Origin: Sulfolobus sp. SCGC AB-777_G06
GTDB taxonomy: Archaea; Thermoproteota; Thermoprotei_A; Sulfolobales; Sulfolobaceae
Direction: 5' to 3'
Assembly (NCBI GenBank): GCA_003086555.1
Contig: QEFN01000012.1
Location: forward strand, 1-25,952
DNA length: 25,952 bases
Made by a program: the position numbers and the translations under genes. Below are positions 6,129 to 13,283 of this stretch, in pieces. The first letter of the stretch is position 1. Every line of letters begins with the position of its first letter. Below the pieces are notes generated by a model that had not been told where the DNA came from, did no database searches, and saw nothing but the letters and a program-made list of their open reading frames with translations.

Positions 6129-6371
6129 CTACATTAAGTTAAGCTCTTCCAAAATCTTCGTTTTGATACAATATTTTCTATATTTCTTTCCAGCTATATG
6201 CCCCCACCCTCTGGAAATCTTGCCTTCTTTCGCTAACTTACTTAAATATACCTTTAACTCTTCCTTCTTTATCTTAGTATACTGCTCTAACTCCTCAATA
6301 CTACAGCAGTGCTTCTTACTCAAAACTAGTAGGATTTTCGTTTCATTTGTAATTTTACCAGCGTAACCCAT
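6129..6371 (-). CDS. winged-helix transcription regulator
   Basis: 80 aa. Residues 8-60 form a helix-turn-helix with wing: TKILLVLSKKHCCSIEELEQ, then TKIKKEELKVYLSKLAKEGK, then a wing RGWGHIAGKKYRKYCI. The ATG at 6371 is about 24-28 nt from a TATA-like CTTTTTAACC, so the mRNA is nearly leaderless. Two matching palindromes (6393 and 6458) lie at and upstream of this box, which suggests that the protein controls its own operon. The membrane gene behind it is the only clear co-transcribed partner. Confidence 0.75.
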   Translation of the reverse strand: MGYAGKITNETKILLVLSKKHCCSIEELEQYTKIKKEELKVYLSKLAKEGKISRGWGHIAGKKYRKYCIKTKILEELNLM

Positions 6372-6392
6372 ATGTTAATTTTTCGTAAGTAG

Positions 6393-6411
6393 GGTTAAAA
6401 AGTCTTTAACT
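6393..6411. promoter_or_regulatory. candidate operator 1 of the winged-helix operon
   Basis: GGTTAAA-N5-TTTAACT, 7-bp arms with one mismatch. It overlaps the TATA region of the 80-aa gene, so binding would block transcription. Confidence 0.5.
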
Positions 6412-6457
6412 ACCTTAAAGCGCTAAAAGAATTAGTTTTCTAACTCATACCCCGCAG

Positions 6458-6476
6458 GGTTAAAATTTCTTTAACC
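6458..6476. promoter_or_regulatory. candidate operator 2 of the winged-helix operon
   Basis: GGTTAAA-N5-TTTAACC, perfect 7-bp arms, same spacer length as operator 1 and 65 bp from it centre to centre (about six helical turns), which would suit cooperative binding. Confidence 0.5.
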
Positions 6477-6626
6477 TTATTTTCATTATCGCATTACCTT
6501 GATGCTGCAAGTAAAAAATGCGGGATCCGGGCAGGATTAATTCTTAGGAGCTCCTTAAGTGCTTCATGTAGCAAAAGGACTACTAAGAAGCTCCGTAAAA
6601 CAATAAGAAGGAGTTGGGGGTACATC

Positions 6627-6752
6627 GGTACCCATGAGGGTACCTCTACCCCCGGCACCCTGATAAGAGGATGCGTATGAATTAGGAGTACCGGGCTGAC
6701 CCCGGTACCCAACCCGCGGGTATTAGGTACCCCTTCTACCTGGCGGGGTACC
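6627..6752. repeat. cluster of five GGTACC palindromes
   Basis: Five perfect GGTACC sites within 126 bp in a GC-rich island, with flanking CCC/GGG extensions that make longer hairpins possible. Could be protein-binding sites, a structured RNA or a relic of another element. Confidence 0.6.
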
Positions 6753-6815
6753 TCGTATTTATTATTAAGTTTTCATATATATAAAGATTTCTATAACGTA
6801 AAGGATTTTTCTCAG

Positions 6816-6831
6816 TAAACTGGGGAGTTAA
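6816..6831. repeat. dispersed CCCC palindrome, near-perfect inverted copy
   Basis: TAAACT-GGGG-AGTTAA. Preceded by TTTTTCTCAG, the reverse complement of the CTGAGAAAAA flank seen at 25441, so this is an inverted copy of the same roughly 30-bp repeat. Confidence 0.75.
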
Positions 6832-7003
6832 TTGAATTTTTCTAATGAGAATAGAAAGGCGGGATCCCATGAGTAGCGCTTATACTGCTTACTTAACAAT
6901 TTTTCAAAATTCAATAAGAGAAAATATCCCCTGTCATAATATATATTATAAAGAAATATGTACAATTCTATGTTCGAGAAAAAGATACAGAAAACTTCTG
7001 GTA

Positions 7004-7471
7004 TCAGTTGTAATAATGATAATAGTTGTAATGATAAATATGTAGTTGTGTTGCTGCAAACAACATTAGAATCCCCATGCTAATTGCCATCCAGTTTACT
7101 GCAGGGTTGTTGTAAGAGAAGTGGGCTAGTGCAAATCTTTTCCACTTCCCGTTCCTCTTTACGTATATTCCTCTTTCAGTAAACACGTCCAATAACATGT
7201 GTGATGGTCCGTTCAACAAACTAACTAAAGCTAAGAATAACAACTCTTCATCAGCGTAGTTATACGCATAATAGTAAAGTAGTGTTAGTACTAATGCCGG
7301 AATAAAACCCCAAACCGCACTCCTCGGCAGAGTGTGAGTGAGGGGAGTCCTCCTGACTATTTCCCTCCCGTAAACACTCCTTATTTCATGACCAAACCTA
7401 TCTATTAACGTATTACCTAATACAGCGACCACTCCTGAAAAAAAGAGTGAAGTATAAAAGTGATGAGTCAA
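7004..7471 (-). CDS. DUF1286/YdjM-like membrane protein
   Basis: 155 aa. Conserved-looking polar positions LIDRFGHE (residues 22-29), RTPLTHTLPRSA (41-52) and NGPSHMLLDVFTERG (87-101) alternate with three or four membrane helices. The His/Asp pattern resembles the YdjM/DUF1286 group of small membrane-bound putative metal-dependent hydrolases, which I associate with Sulfolobales genomes and plasmids; the assignment is from memory. It ends in a Tyr/His-rich tail (HIYHYNYYHYYN). The gene stands alone between the GGTACC island and the small RNA gene. Function in the element is unknown. Confidence 0.65.
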   Translation of the reverse strand: MTHHFYTSLFFSGVVAVLGNTLIDRFGHEIRSVYGREIVRRTPLTHTLPRSAVWGFIPALVLTLLYYYAYNYADEELLFLALVSLLNGPSHMLLDVFTERGIYVKRNGKWKRFALAHFSYNNPAVNWMAISMGILMLFAATQLHIYHYNYYHYYN

Positions 7472-7572
7472 GAGAGTGCCAAAAAAAAGTAAGTAATTTC
7501 TTCTAAATCTTTTAAATGCTAAATGATATCAAATGAGATAAACTTCACGGCTTATCGGAAACTGTTGATGAC

Positions 7573-7635
7573 GGCTCAGCGTGGCAGTCTTTCCTCATAC
7601 ATGCTCTCGGCATGTCGTCTTCTCATCACCGCCCT
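7573..7635 (-). ncRNA. C/D-box-like guide RNA, copy 1
   Basis: On the minus strand, a TATA box (TTTATAAA centred at 7662) lies 27 nt before AGGGCG at 7635. The predicted 63-nt RNA has box C GTGATGA (7629-7623), guide GAAGACGACATG, a D'-like CCGA, a C'-like TATGAGG, guide AAAGACTGCCACG, box D CTGA (7579-7576) and a closing GCC able to pair with GGC at the 5' end. The same promoter and scaffold occur at 25508 with different guides. Archaeal C/D RNAs direct 2'-O-methylation of rRNA or tRNA via fibrillarin. A short inverted repeat ACATGC-CGAGA-GCATGT around D' is a deviation. Targets not determined. Confidence 0.65.
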
Positions 7636-7657
7636 AAAATTCTCTTTGTATAGAAAG

Positions 7658-7666
7658 TTTTATAAA
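7658..7666 (-). promoter_or_regulatory. TATA box of guide RNA 1
   Basis: ATTTATAAAAC on the minus strand, 27 nt from the predicted start. Sequence from the box to base 7622 is almost the same as at 25477-25521. Confidence 0.65.
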
Positions 7667-7673
7667 TTTTGAA

Positions 7674-7689
7674 TAAACTCCCCAGTTTA
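7674..7689. repeat. dispersed palindrome TAAACT-CCCC-AGTTTA, perfect copy
   Basis: Perfect copy immediately upstream of the guide RNA 1 promoter, and right-flanked by ATGAGAAAAAATT as at 935 and 25441. It separates the guide RNA gene from the conjugation block. Confidence 0.85.
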
Positions 7690-7702
7690 ATGAGAAAAAA
7701 TT

Positions 7703-7780
7703 GAAAATGACCCGCCCTGGGGAAACCCATGACCTTCCAGGACGGGGAGGAAGTCAGTAAGGTTCTAGGACTTCATTTTC
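7703..7780 (+). ncRNA. candidate structured RNA upstream of the surface-protein gene
   Basis: 78 bases bounded by GAAAATGA and its complement TCATTTTC. Inside is a 10-bp stem with one mismatch (CCCGCCCTGG with CCAGGACGGG) and a second hairpin GAAGTC-N13-GACTTC that competes with part of the outer stem. GC-rich against an AT-rich background, and just upstream of the shared promoter module. It may be a small RNA, a terminator for upstream transcription, or a protein-binding DNA structure. Confidence 0.4.
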
Positions 7781-7782
7781 CC

Positions 7783-7812
7783 AGTTAATAAACTTTCAGA
7801 TTAGTTTATTGG
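7783..7812 (+). promoter_or_regulatory. shared conjugation promoter module, copy 1
   Basis: AGTTAATAAACTTTCAG followed by ATTAGTTTATTGG. TTAATAAA can act as TATA box, with the start about 8 nt before the ATG at 7820. AATAAACT-N8-AGTTTATT is a perfect 8-bp-arm palindrome lying between the box and the start, a good operator position. Confidence 0.7.
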
Positions 7813-7819
7813 CGAGAAA

Positions 7820-9772
7820 ATGGATGGAAGGGAGGTTGTTTGGCTATCCTTAGCAATTTTAGCCTTATTGGTTTTAGTCGAAATTGCCTATAATCTTGTA
7901 ATATACGTACCAAACACGAATTACCCTTCACCGCCTCTAGCTACTATAAAAACTACAAAAAGTAGTACCAATACTGTAATATTTAATCCCGTTCCTTATT
8001 ATTCATTATTACCTACAATTATTAACAGCTCATCATTAACTGTTTGCGACCCTGAACATGTCTTAATAAGTATTCCTAACGACGGTACTCCAATACTTTT
8101 AAACATAATTAGGTTATTATCAATGAATGCCTCAGAGGTTACGCCTTCTGCTTATTGGAAAGTGGCCGACTTAGGAGGTTTTTATGTAAATCAACAGTTT
8201 GACAAAAACGTTACTTATTACATAGCTCCTTTACCGTTTAACGCTAACGGTTCACAACCAAAATTTGGCCTTACAAAACTTATCCTTGATTACTACGCCT
8301 TCTTCCCTTATATTGTAACTTACCCACCTTCAGACAAAGTCATAGTAAACCCCCCAGTTTACAAAATAATCAATGAAACTTCTGTGACTACTAACATTAA
8401 CGTTGAATATAATGAATATACATATTTATATAACGAATATAACATAACGCGAGGTAACGTTACTTATGTTTATGAATATTATATAATGGAAGTAGTGGGT
8501 ACAGCTTATTTATACGCTAACAACAAACTAATTAGCTCACAGAATTTCATGACAACTTTCTACTGGTGGGGCGGATCGAATTATAATACAATATATGGAT
8601 ATATAACCGTGCCTCCAGGGAGTCAGCAACAGATCTTCGGAAGCTACAGTGTATATAGTGGGCCCGGTTATTATTCATATACTGTTCAAAATGGAAATAA
8701 AACAATTATCTACAATATTTACTACCCTACAGGACCTTATTCATCTACTACAAGTTACAATTTCAACTGGTATGAATATAACATCGTACTTCAGATAAAA
8801 GTTCAGGTTTTTAACGGGAGTAACCCAATAACATATGTAAATAATAATACATATTACAATAGGACAATTAACGCCGTAGTATCATACACTACCTGGAGTT
8901 CTCTCCCGCACAGTTATATAGTGGTGATAAAGACTTTTGATGATATAAAATACGGTAATTTTACAATCGTTAGGAGATGGAACGCTGGTTTCGTACAAAT
9001 AATACCTTTACCAGATACGCAAATTTCAGGGAATAATATAGACCACTATTTAACGTTCTCTGCTTTATCAAAAATAACTAAGCAACCAGAATGGGTATTT
9101 AACCATACGCCAGAAGATGAAATCTACAACGAAAATTACGCCAACGAATATGGAGAATTAGTGTACTATTACGCGTTATATAAATTCCTTTACCAACTGG
9201 TTCAGAATAATACTATACCTTATTATTATAGTTACATAAAGTGGGAAGTAGATATTCTAGCTAACGAAATAGCTTTAAATATGACAATAAACGGCTGCAG
9301 TTACGCTACGTCATTAAATCCGTATCTTACAGCACTACTAAACGGTAAGGGAAATCAAAGCCTAGTAGCGATGCAGCCAGTATTAATAGACAGTTGGGGG
9401 ATGTACTACCACGTATTTAACGGGACTTATAATGTTAAAAATTCTAATAACTGGGTTTATTCGATAATTTATGGCTTTACAATACCACAAATATGGTTAA
9501 ACTCTACTCCCTATATTGTAATTAACAATGGGACTAACGTTACTGCTTACCTGACAGATCCGACGAATATAGAACATTCTCCTGTAGTATTTTGGTGGTA
9601 CAACCCAAGCACATTGATGTATAATAATTTGCCAACAGATAGTGAAGAATTAACGTTCTGCACATGGTATATGCTGAATTCTGACTTACCGATATTCTTT
9701 GAGAAGGAAGAACAGAACGTGACAATAGAATACTATAACTCTAATTTATACGAAATAACGCAACAACCCTAA
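7820..9772 (+). CDS. large membrane-anchored, sequon-rich surface protein
   Basis: 650 aa. Residues 6-31 form one hydrophobic helix (VVWLSLAILALLVLVEIAYN), acting as signal anchor; the remaining 600 or so residues are extracellular in character, rich in Tyr, Asn, Thr and Pro, with dozens of N-x-S/T sites, as expected for heavily glycosylated crenarchaeal surface proteins. Three Cys residues occur. No known domain is recognised. It uses the same 30-bp promoter module as the pilin and VirB6-like genes, so it probably belongs to the transfer apparatus, for example as a cell-contact or adhesion protein; it could also be a coat-modifying or exclusion factor. Confidence 0.75.
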   Translation: MDGREVVWLSLAILALLVLVEIAYNLVIYVPNTNYPSPPLATIKTTKSSTNTVIFNPVPYYSLLPTIINSSSLTVCDPEHVLISIPNDGTPILLNIIRLLSMNASEVTPSAYWKVADLGGFYVNQQFDKNVTYYIAPLPFNANGSQPKFGLTKLILDYYAFFPYIVTYPPSDKVIVNPPVYKIINETSVTTNINVEYNEYTYLYNEYNITRGNVTYVYEYYIMEVVGTAYLYANNKLISSQNFMTTFYWWGGSNYNTIYGYITVPPGSQQQIFGSYSVYSGPGYYSYTVQNGNKTIIYNIYYPTGPYSSTTSYNFNWYEYNIVLQIKVQVFNGSNPITYVNNNTYYNRTINAVVSYTTWSSLPHSYIVVIKTFDDIKYGNFTIVRRWNAGFVQIIPLPDTQISGNNIDHYLTFSALSKITKQPEWVFNHTPEDEIYNENYANEYGELVYYYALYKFLYQLVQNNTIPYYYSYIKWEVDILANEIALNMTINGCSYATSLNPYLTALLNGKGNQSLVAMQPVLIDSWGMYYHVFNGTYNVKNSNNWVYSIIYGFTIPQIWLNSTPYIVINNGTNVTAYLTDPTNIEHSPVVFWWYNPSTLMYNNLPTDSEELTFCTWYMLNSDLPIFFEKEEQNVTIEYYNSNLYEITQQP

Positions 9773-9933
9773 CTCTCTACAATTTTTTTAACCTTAATAT
9801 TTTTATAGTGCCTCTTTATAACCGCTACAAAGTGTGCGTTATCCGTTCTTATGATTAGGGAAACATCCTTACCATAGACTAAGTTCAGCAGCCTCCTTAT
9901 TTCTTCAACATCATTACATTCTATCACATACAC
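9769..9933 (-). CDS. 54-aa protein, unrecognised
   Basis: Frame from GTG 9933 to TAG 9771-9769: VIECNDVEEIRRLLNLVYG, then KDVSLIIRTDNAHFVAVIKR and a basic end KNIKVKKIVES. Alternating beta and helix with good codon character. It overlaps the end of the surface-protein gene by 4 nt in convergent orientation and is divergent from the 103-aa gene, with a perfect palindrome between them. The stop in the same frame just upstream (TAA) fixes the start near GTG. Function unknown. Confidence 0.6.
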   Translation of the reverse strand: MYVIECNDVEEIRRLLNLVYGKDVSLIIRTDNAHFVAVIKRHYKNIKVKKIVES

Positions 9934-9976
9934 AAGGTTATATTATGAATACAGGCTAATAAGTACTCATATAACA

Positions 9977-10000
9977 GTATTACCTTCATTAAGGTAATAC
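9977..10000. promoter_or_regulatory. perfect 10-bp-arm palindrome between divergent genes
   Basis: GTATTACCTT-CATT-AAGGTAATAC. It lies 44 nt before the 54-aa gene and 48 nt before the 103-aa gene, so it could be an operator controlling both. Confidence 0.55.
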
Positions 10001-10047
10001 GCTATATAATGTAATCTATATCAATATAAATTGAATTACTTTATTCG

Positions 10048-10359
10048 ATGGAGGAAATAAGGATAGGTTATTGGTTCTCGAAACAACATGAGATACTTCC
10101 GGATCCTCATTATAGGCTAAAAGTAGAAGTAGCTAATGATCTGAAAGTTCCCTTTTATGTTGTACAATATGCAGCAATGTTGTTGAAAAATGCAGGACTT
10201 AACGTAAATTATCCTAGTCTATTAGCGGCAGTCTATTTCATTAATAAGAAGAAGCTAAGTTACAATTTTGTGTTAAAAACTCTTAGGAAAAAGAGGATAA
10301 AAGGTAAGAAATTGTTCAAACTAACTTTAGCCGCTCTTAAGTCTCTATCTTCATTTTAG
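10048..10359 (+). CDS. small basic protein, unrecognised
   Basis: 103 aa. The N-terminal half is mixed (GYWFSKQHEILPDPHYR), the middle contains a helical KVPFYVVQYAAMLLKNAG that looks like a conserved HTH-type helix pair (VANDLKVPFYVVQYA resembles a sequence-recognition helix followed by PSLLAAVYF), and the C-terminal third is very basic (KKRIKGKKLFK). Nucleic-acid binding is likely; cyclin/TFB-like helical repeats are another thought because of the SLLAAVYFI stretch. Its 3' end overlaps the membrane gene on the other strand by 23 nt. TATA-like TATAAATTG lies just upstream. Confidence 0.6.
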   Translation: MEEIRIGYWFSKQHEILPDPHYRLKVEVANDLKVPFYVVQYAAMLLKNAGLNVNYPSLLAAVYFINKKKLSYNFVLKTLRKKRIKGKKLFKLTLAALKSLSSF

Positions 10360-10693
10360 ACTTCTGCTTTTTCTGTTGTTTTTGCGTATTTTTCACCTTA
10401 TCGGGGTCTGGAGTAAAGAAACTTCCTAACAAGTATGAAAAAGCTCCTACGAATATCGATTCAAGGCGTAAACTCTTTGCTGGATAGAATGCAAGCGCTA
10501 ATGCCACCCCTATTATTATTACTCCTAGGAGAATATCAGGGGCCTTATAGCTCTCTATAAGCTTATATGACATCAACCCGCCTGCCATGATGTAAATCAT
10601 TTTTCTAAATGTCAGTTCAAAAGCGCCAGAAGATAACTTCTCGTCTAAAAAGCTTGTATCCTCAAGTACTAACACTTCTTTAACTCTGACCAT
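10337..10693 (-). CDS. small membrane protein of the VirB4 operon (VirB3-like position)
   Basis: 118 aa. A cytoplasmic N-terminus, hydrophobic segments around residues 31-46 and 50-93 (including ILLGVIIIGVALALAFYP and FVGAFSYLLGSFF), and a basic tail KQQKKQKSKMKIET. It is the third gene of the minus-strand operon VirB4-RHH-membrane; its ATG at 10693 overlaps the RHH gene's end. In bacterial type IV secretion, VirB3 is a small two-helix protein coded beside VirB4 and bound to it. Position and topology make that analogy reasonable, but sequence homology is not shown. CedA2-like proteins of the crenarchaeal Ced importer are an alternative comparison. Confidence 0.65.
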   Translation of the reverse strand: MVRVKEVLVLEDTSFLDEKLSSGAFELTFRKMIYIMAGGLMSYKLIESYKAPDILLGVIIIGVALALAFYPAKSLRLESIFVGAFSYLLGSFFTPDPDKVKNTQKQQKKQKSKMKIET

Positions 10694-10832
10694 TTAGACC
10701 ACCTAATTTTTCTAATATAATTTCCCTCACTATTTGGGAGATTGACGAGCCCTTCTTTTCTGCCAGTCTTAATAATACATTATAGTGCTCTTCATCAAGA
10801 TAAGTAATTACTGCCTTCTTTTTTACCATCAT
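10680..10832 (-). CDS. 50-aa ribbon-helix-helix (CopG-like) regulator inside the VirB4 operon
   Basis: Sequence KKKAVITYLDEEHYNVLLR, then LAEKKGSSISQIVREIILEK: a beta strand (AVITYL), helix A, turn GSSIS and helix B (QIVREIILEKL), the classic CopG/MetJ fold, which binds palindromic operators as a dimer of dimers. The ATG at 10832 overlaps the VirB4 stop (ATGA) behind a strong GGGGAGG ribosome site, and its end overlaps the next gene by 14 nt, so translation of all three is coupled. It is the best local candidate for the factor that reads the shared promoter module of the conjugation genes. Confidence 0.8.
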   Translation of the reverse strand: MMVKKKAVITYLDEEHYNVLLRLAEKKGSSISQIVREIILEKLGGLNGQS

Positions 10833-12706
10833 TCGCCTCCCCATTGTCCAGTCGTCTTGAACATCTCTAACTCCTCTTGAGTAGGTAACACTTGAATTCT
10901 CAAGACGTACTTTCCGCTCCTAATTATCCCCCTTCCTTTTGTTGCAGTAACCAATTCCTCAGCTTCTCCTTGTCTTAAATTATAAATTTCCTTAAGTGCA
11001 GGGATTGCGGACTCGTTTTGGCCTAATAAAATCGACGTAGCTGCCTGCTCAAGAATAGTTTTTCCCTGCTCATTTTTCGCAACATCTTCTGGACGTTGAG
11101 TAACGAATATAAGCCCCTTGTTGTATTTTCTTGCTCTCCGTGCTAAATTTTCCAGTATGCCCATAGTCGCCGGATAGTTGATAAACAGCCATGCCTCGTC
11201 TATGAAAAAGAAACCTTTATTCTTATTAGAAAAGAGCCCTTTAGTAAAGAGTACTGAAAGAAGCGACATTATAAGTGCCTTAAGCCTTCTGTTATTACCC
11301 AGTTTGTTCAACCCTACTATGACGTTCTTCCTAAAATCTATGGGTTGCCCATCGAAGACATAAGCATCTGGAGGCGCATCCATTGCTGCTAAATAATTAT
11401 ATATTTCTGCATTCTTCTGCTGAATAATAGCAAGAAATTCTTTTGTGTCCTCAGCTGTAATTTCGAATAGACTCTTTCTCAGTTTATTCTTCAGCACAAC
11501 GTCATTTTCAGGTAAATAAAAGTCCGCTAGTAGATCTGCAACTTCTTCCAATTGCAAGAGCCCCTCGTTCATGAACTTGATAGGGTCTAAACCTAAATGC
11601 TGACCTGGCTGCACCAGAAGCCTTTCCGCGCCGAAGACCCTTGAGTGTATAACATATTCGTTTTCAGGGTCTATTCCGGCGATGTAGAGATCTTTGAACT
11701 TCTCTTTCAATCTCTTCAGCATAACCTTGGTAGTCATTGATTTGCCTGAACCTGTAGTCCCCAATATTACTATGTTATAATTCTGCCTTCTGTACGGGTT
11801 GAGAATGATCGGCGAGCCCGAGTCGGAGACTCCAAGAAATATTCCCTCTTCATCTATCAAATTCTCGTTTATAAATGGATAAAATACTGCAGCAGTTAAT
11901 GTGTCTACATATTTTGGGATTATCTTATTAGCGAAAGGGATAGGCGAGTTTATCTCCACACCGTATTCGTAAAGAACCTTTTGGAAGAATACGGGTACGT
12001 CTATATCTAATAATCTCGATTTAGCCGTAAGCTTCAGCTGATTATATTTTTCTTTCAATTCACTCTCATCTTTTCCGTAATATATGAACCAAACGTAGTA
12101 TTCTAAAAGTTTTGCGTTACCTCCTATTATACTCTGTAGCTGTTTAACTTTTTCAAGCTTTTGCAGCGTGTAGCTTGAAGAGTCGGTTGATGCTATTGAT
12201 TCTAACCTTCTTCTTACCGTGTCTACCATTGACGCAGACTTTATCGGATCTAAGCTTCTGAACTTGAAAACTATTTCGTCGGCCAAGCCGAAATATTCAT
12301 AAAGGAACCCCTCGGGTAAGAGAAGGGGGTATCTGTATACCACTGCACTCTGAGCTAGCTGTCCGTTCTCTAATTTTACATATCTGGGATACTCTTTTAC
12401 TACTTTAGGCCTTACCGGCTGGGTAATTTGCCTTGCGTTAAAGAATTCATTACTTAACTGGACATCACTCTTCACTAAGAATTTATAATACAGAACTTCG
12501 TAATCCTCATTTTCGTATGTATATTTTTCAGCTGACTTAGATATTATTATAGTCCCGTCGTTGACGACGTTCAGTAACTCAGTAAAAGCTCCTTCTATTC
12601 TATCCCTTTCACTGTCCGAAAGTAGCTCAAAAGGTGTTGGATCTACTTCATACCAATAAGTGGGCTTTTGTTTAGCCCTCTGTTTTGACTTTTCCTCCTT
12701 CTGCAA
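10829..12706 (-). CDS. VirB4/TrbE-type conjugation ATPase
   Basis: 625 aa. Walker A GTTGSGKS at residues 316-323, Walker B GFFFIDEAW at 498-506, and the VirB4 sensor region ARRARKYNKGLIFVTQRPED at 522-541. The N-terminal 300 residues are the typical VirB4 N-domain. The enzyme would power pilus assembly and DNA transfer at the cytoplasmic face of the membrane; CedB/TedB of crenarchaeal DNA import systems and the TrbE-like proteins of pNOB8-type plasmids are its closest functional peers. Start is TTG at 12706; the ATG upstream meets a stop at once. A copy of the shared promoter module lies 11 nt before it, divergent from the pilin gene. First gene of a three-gene operon. Confidence 0.93.
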   Translation of the reverse strand: MQKEEKSKQRAKQKPTYWYEVDPTPFELLSDSERDRIEGAFTELLNVVNDGTIIISKSAEKYTYENEDYEVLYYKFLVKSDVQLSNEFFNARQITQPVRPKVVKEYPRYVKLENGQLAQSAVVYRYPLLLPEGFLYEYFGLADEIVFKFRSLDPIKSASMVDTVRRRLESIASTDSSSYTLQKLEKVKQLQSIIGGNAKLLEYYVWFIYYGKDESELKEKYNQLKLTAKSRLLDIDVPVFFQKVLYEYGVEINSPIPFANKIIPKYVDTLTAAVFYPFINENLIDEEGIFLGVSDSGSPIILNPYRRQNYNIVILGTTGSGKSMTTKVMLKRLKEKFKDLYIAGIDPENEYVIHSRVFGAERLLVQPGQHLGLDPIKFMNEGLLQLEEVADLLADFYLPENDVVLKNKLRKSLFEITAEDTKEFLAIIQQKNAEIYNYLAAMDAPPDAYVFDGQPIDFRKNVIVGLNKLGNNRRLKALIMSLLSVLFTKGLFSNKNKGFFFIDEAWLFINYPATMGILENLARRARKYNKGLIFVTQRPEDVAKNEQGKTILEQAATSILLGQNESAIPALKEIYNLRQGEAEELVTATKGRGIIRSGKYVLRIQVLPTQEELEMFKTTGQWGGE

Positions 12707-12716
12707 AACTATTTCA

Positions 12717-12746
12717 CCATAAAACTAAGAGGGAAGTTTATTAACC
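12717..12746 (-). promoter_or_regulatory. shared conjugation promoter module, copy 5 (minus strand)
   Basis: On the minus strand GGTTAATAAACTTCCCTC then TTAGTTTTATGG, drives the VirB4 operon. It stands back to back with copy 2, with 64 bp between them. The palindrome arms are less perfect than in copies 1 and 4. Confidence 0.65.
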
Positions 12747-12810
12747 AGAGCTTTGAAATCAACAATTATTTTAATTCTTTCAATTCAACTTAAAATCTCG
12801 TTAAAATTCT

Positions 12811-12840
12811 GGTTAATAAACTTTCAGATTAGTTTAGTAG
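12811..12840 (+). promoter_or_regulatory. shared conjugation promoter module, copy 2
   Basis: GGTTAATAAACTTTCAG then ATTAGTTTAGTAG. The TATA-like TTAATAAA is about 25 nt from the ATG at 12842, so the pilin mRNA is predicted to be leaderless. Confidence 0.7.
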
Positions 12841-12841
12841 A

Positions 12842-13213
12842 ATGAGCCACAAAATAAGTGCAAAAAACGTGATACTACTAGCACTACTGTCAACGGTAAT
12901 GGTGCTAAGCGTAATTGCACCCCAGCAAACCGTTACAGTGTTGCCTAGCCACATAATAGTATACGCCCAAAGCGGCGCCCCCAGTATCACTGTCAGTCCA
13001 CAGGCTTTTGCAGGTGCCTCATCGATAGCAACTTTACTATCATATGCAATGTATGCTGCGTGGCTGGTAGTATTCGGTATGATCGTATTTGCTGCAATAG
13101 AGGCGGCAAGAGGAAACCACATGGGTGATACGTTCAAGAGAATAATGATAGGAGTAATAATAGCAGCGTTCTTGCTAACGTTCGGTTGGAGTATAGTTTC
13201 AGGAGTATTCTAA
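12842..13213 (+). CDS. VirB2-like conjugative pilin (CedA1/TedC-like)
   Basis: 123 aa. Residues 9-26 form a signal sequence core (NVILLALLSTVMVLSVIAP), with likely processing near YAQ-SGAP (about residue 43). The mature part has two membrane helices (60-87 and 99-121) joined by a short basic loop (RGNHMGDTFKR), exactly the VirB2/TrbC pilin hairpin; CedA1 of Aeropyrum and TedC of Pyrobaculum show the same design and form pili for DNA uptake. The mature stretch is clearly similar to the first 62 residues of the VirB6-like protein coded next. Leaderless gene behind the shared promoter module. Probable major subunit of the conjugation pilus. Confidence 0.8.
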   Translation: MSHKISAKNVILLALLSTVMVLSVIAPQQTVTVLPSHIIVYAQSGAPSITVSPQAFAGASSIATLLSYAMYAAWLVVFGMIVFAAIEAARGNHMGDTFKRIMIGVIIAAFLLTFGWSIVSGVF

Positions 13214-13246
13214 AGTCAATTATCCTTTTTTTCCTCCTAAATCTCC

Positions 13247-13276
13247 AGTTAATAAATTTCCATGTTAGTTTAGTAG
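13247..13276 (+). promoter_or_regulatory. shared conjugation promoter module, copy 3
   Basis: AGTTAATAAATTTCCATG then TTAGTTTAGTAG; most diverged in the spacer. Precedes the GTG start at 13284 of the VirB6-like gene by 7 nt. Confidence 0.65.
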
Positions 13277-13283
13277 TGAGAAA

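Larger units (their letters stand above)
6477..7003. other. gene-free stretch with a GGTACC cluster
   Basis: About 530 bp with no convincing gene. Bases 6530-6755 are far more GC-rich than the surroundings and contain five GGTACC sites (6627, 6639, 6704, 6726, 6747) plus near copies, several inside longer inverted repeats such as GGGTACC-TCTACCCCC. Bases 6760-6800 are AT-rich. Short frames here have no protein-like pattern. Confidence 0.5.

Noticed and set aside
6494..6712. 72-aa minus-strand frame across the GGTACC island
   Set aside because: Translation of short palindromes with no known pattern; its only helical part (residues 48-60) is short. Treated as non-coding.
12829..13137. 102-aa minus-strand frame opposite the pilin gene
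   Set aside because: Hydrophobic antisense shadow of the pilin; the plus strand has promoter module, signal peptide and clear homology to the VirB6-like N-terminus.
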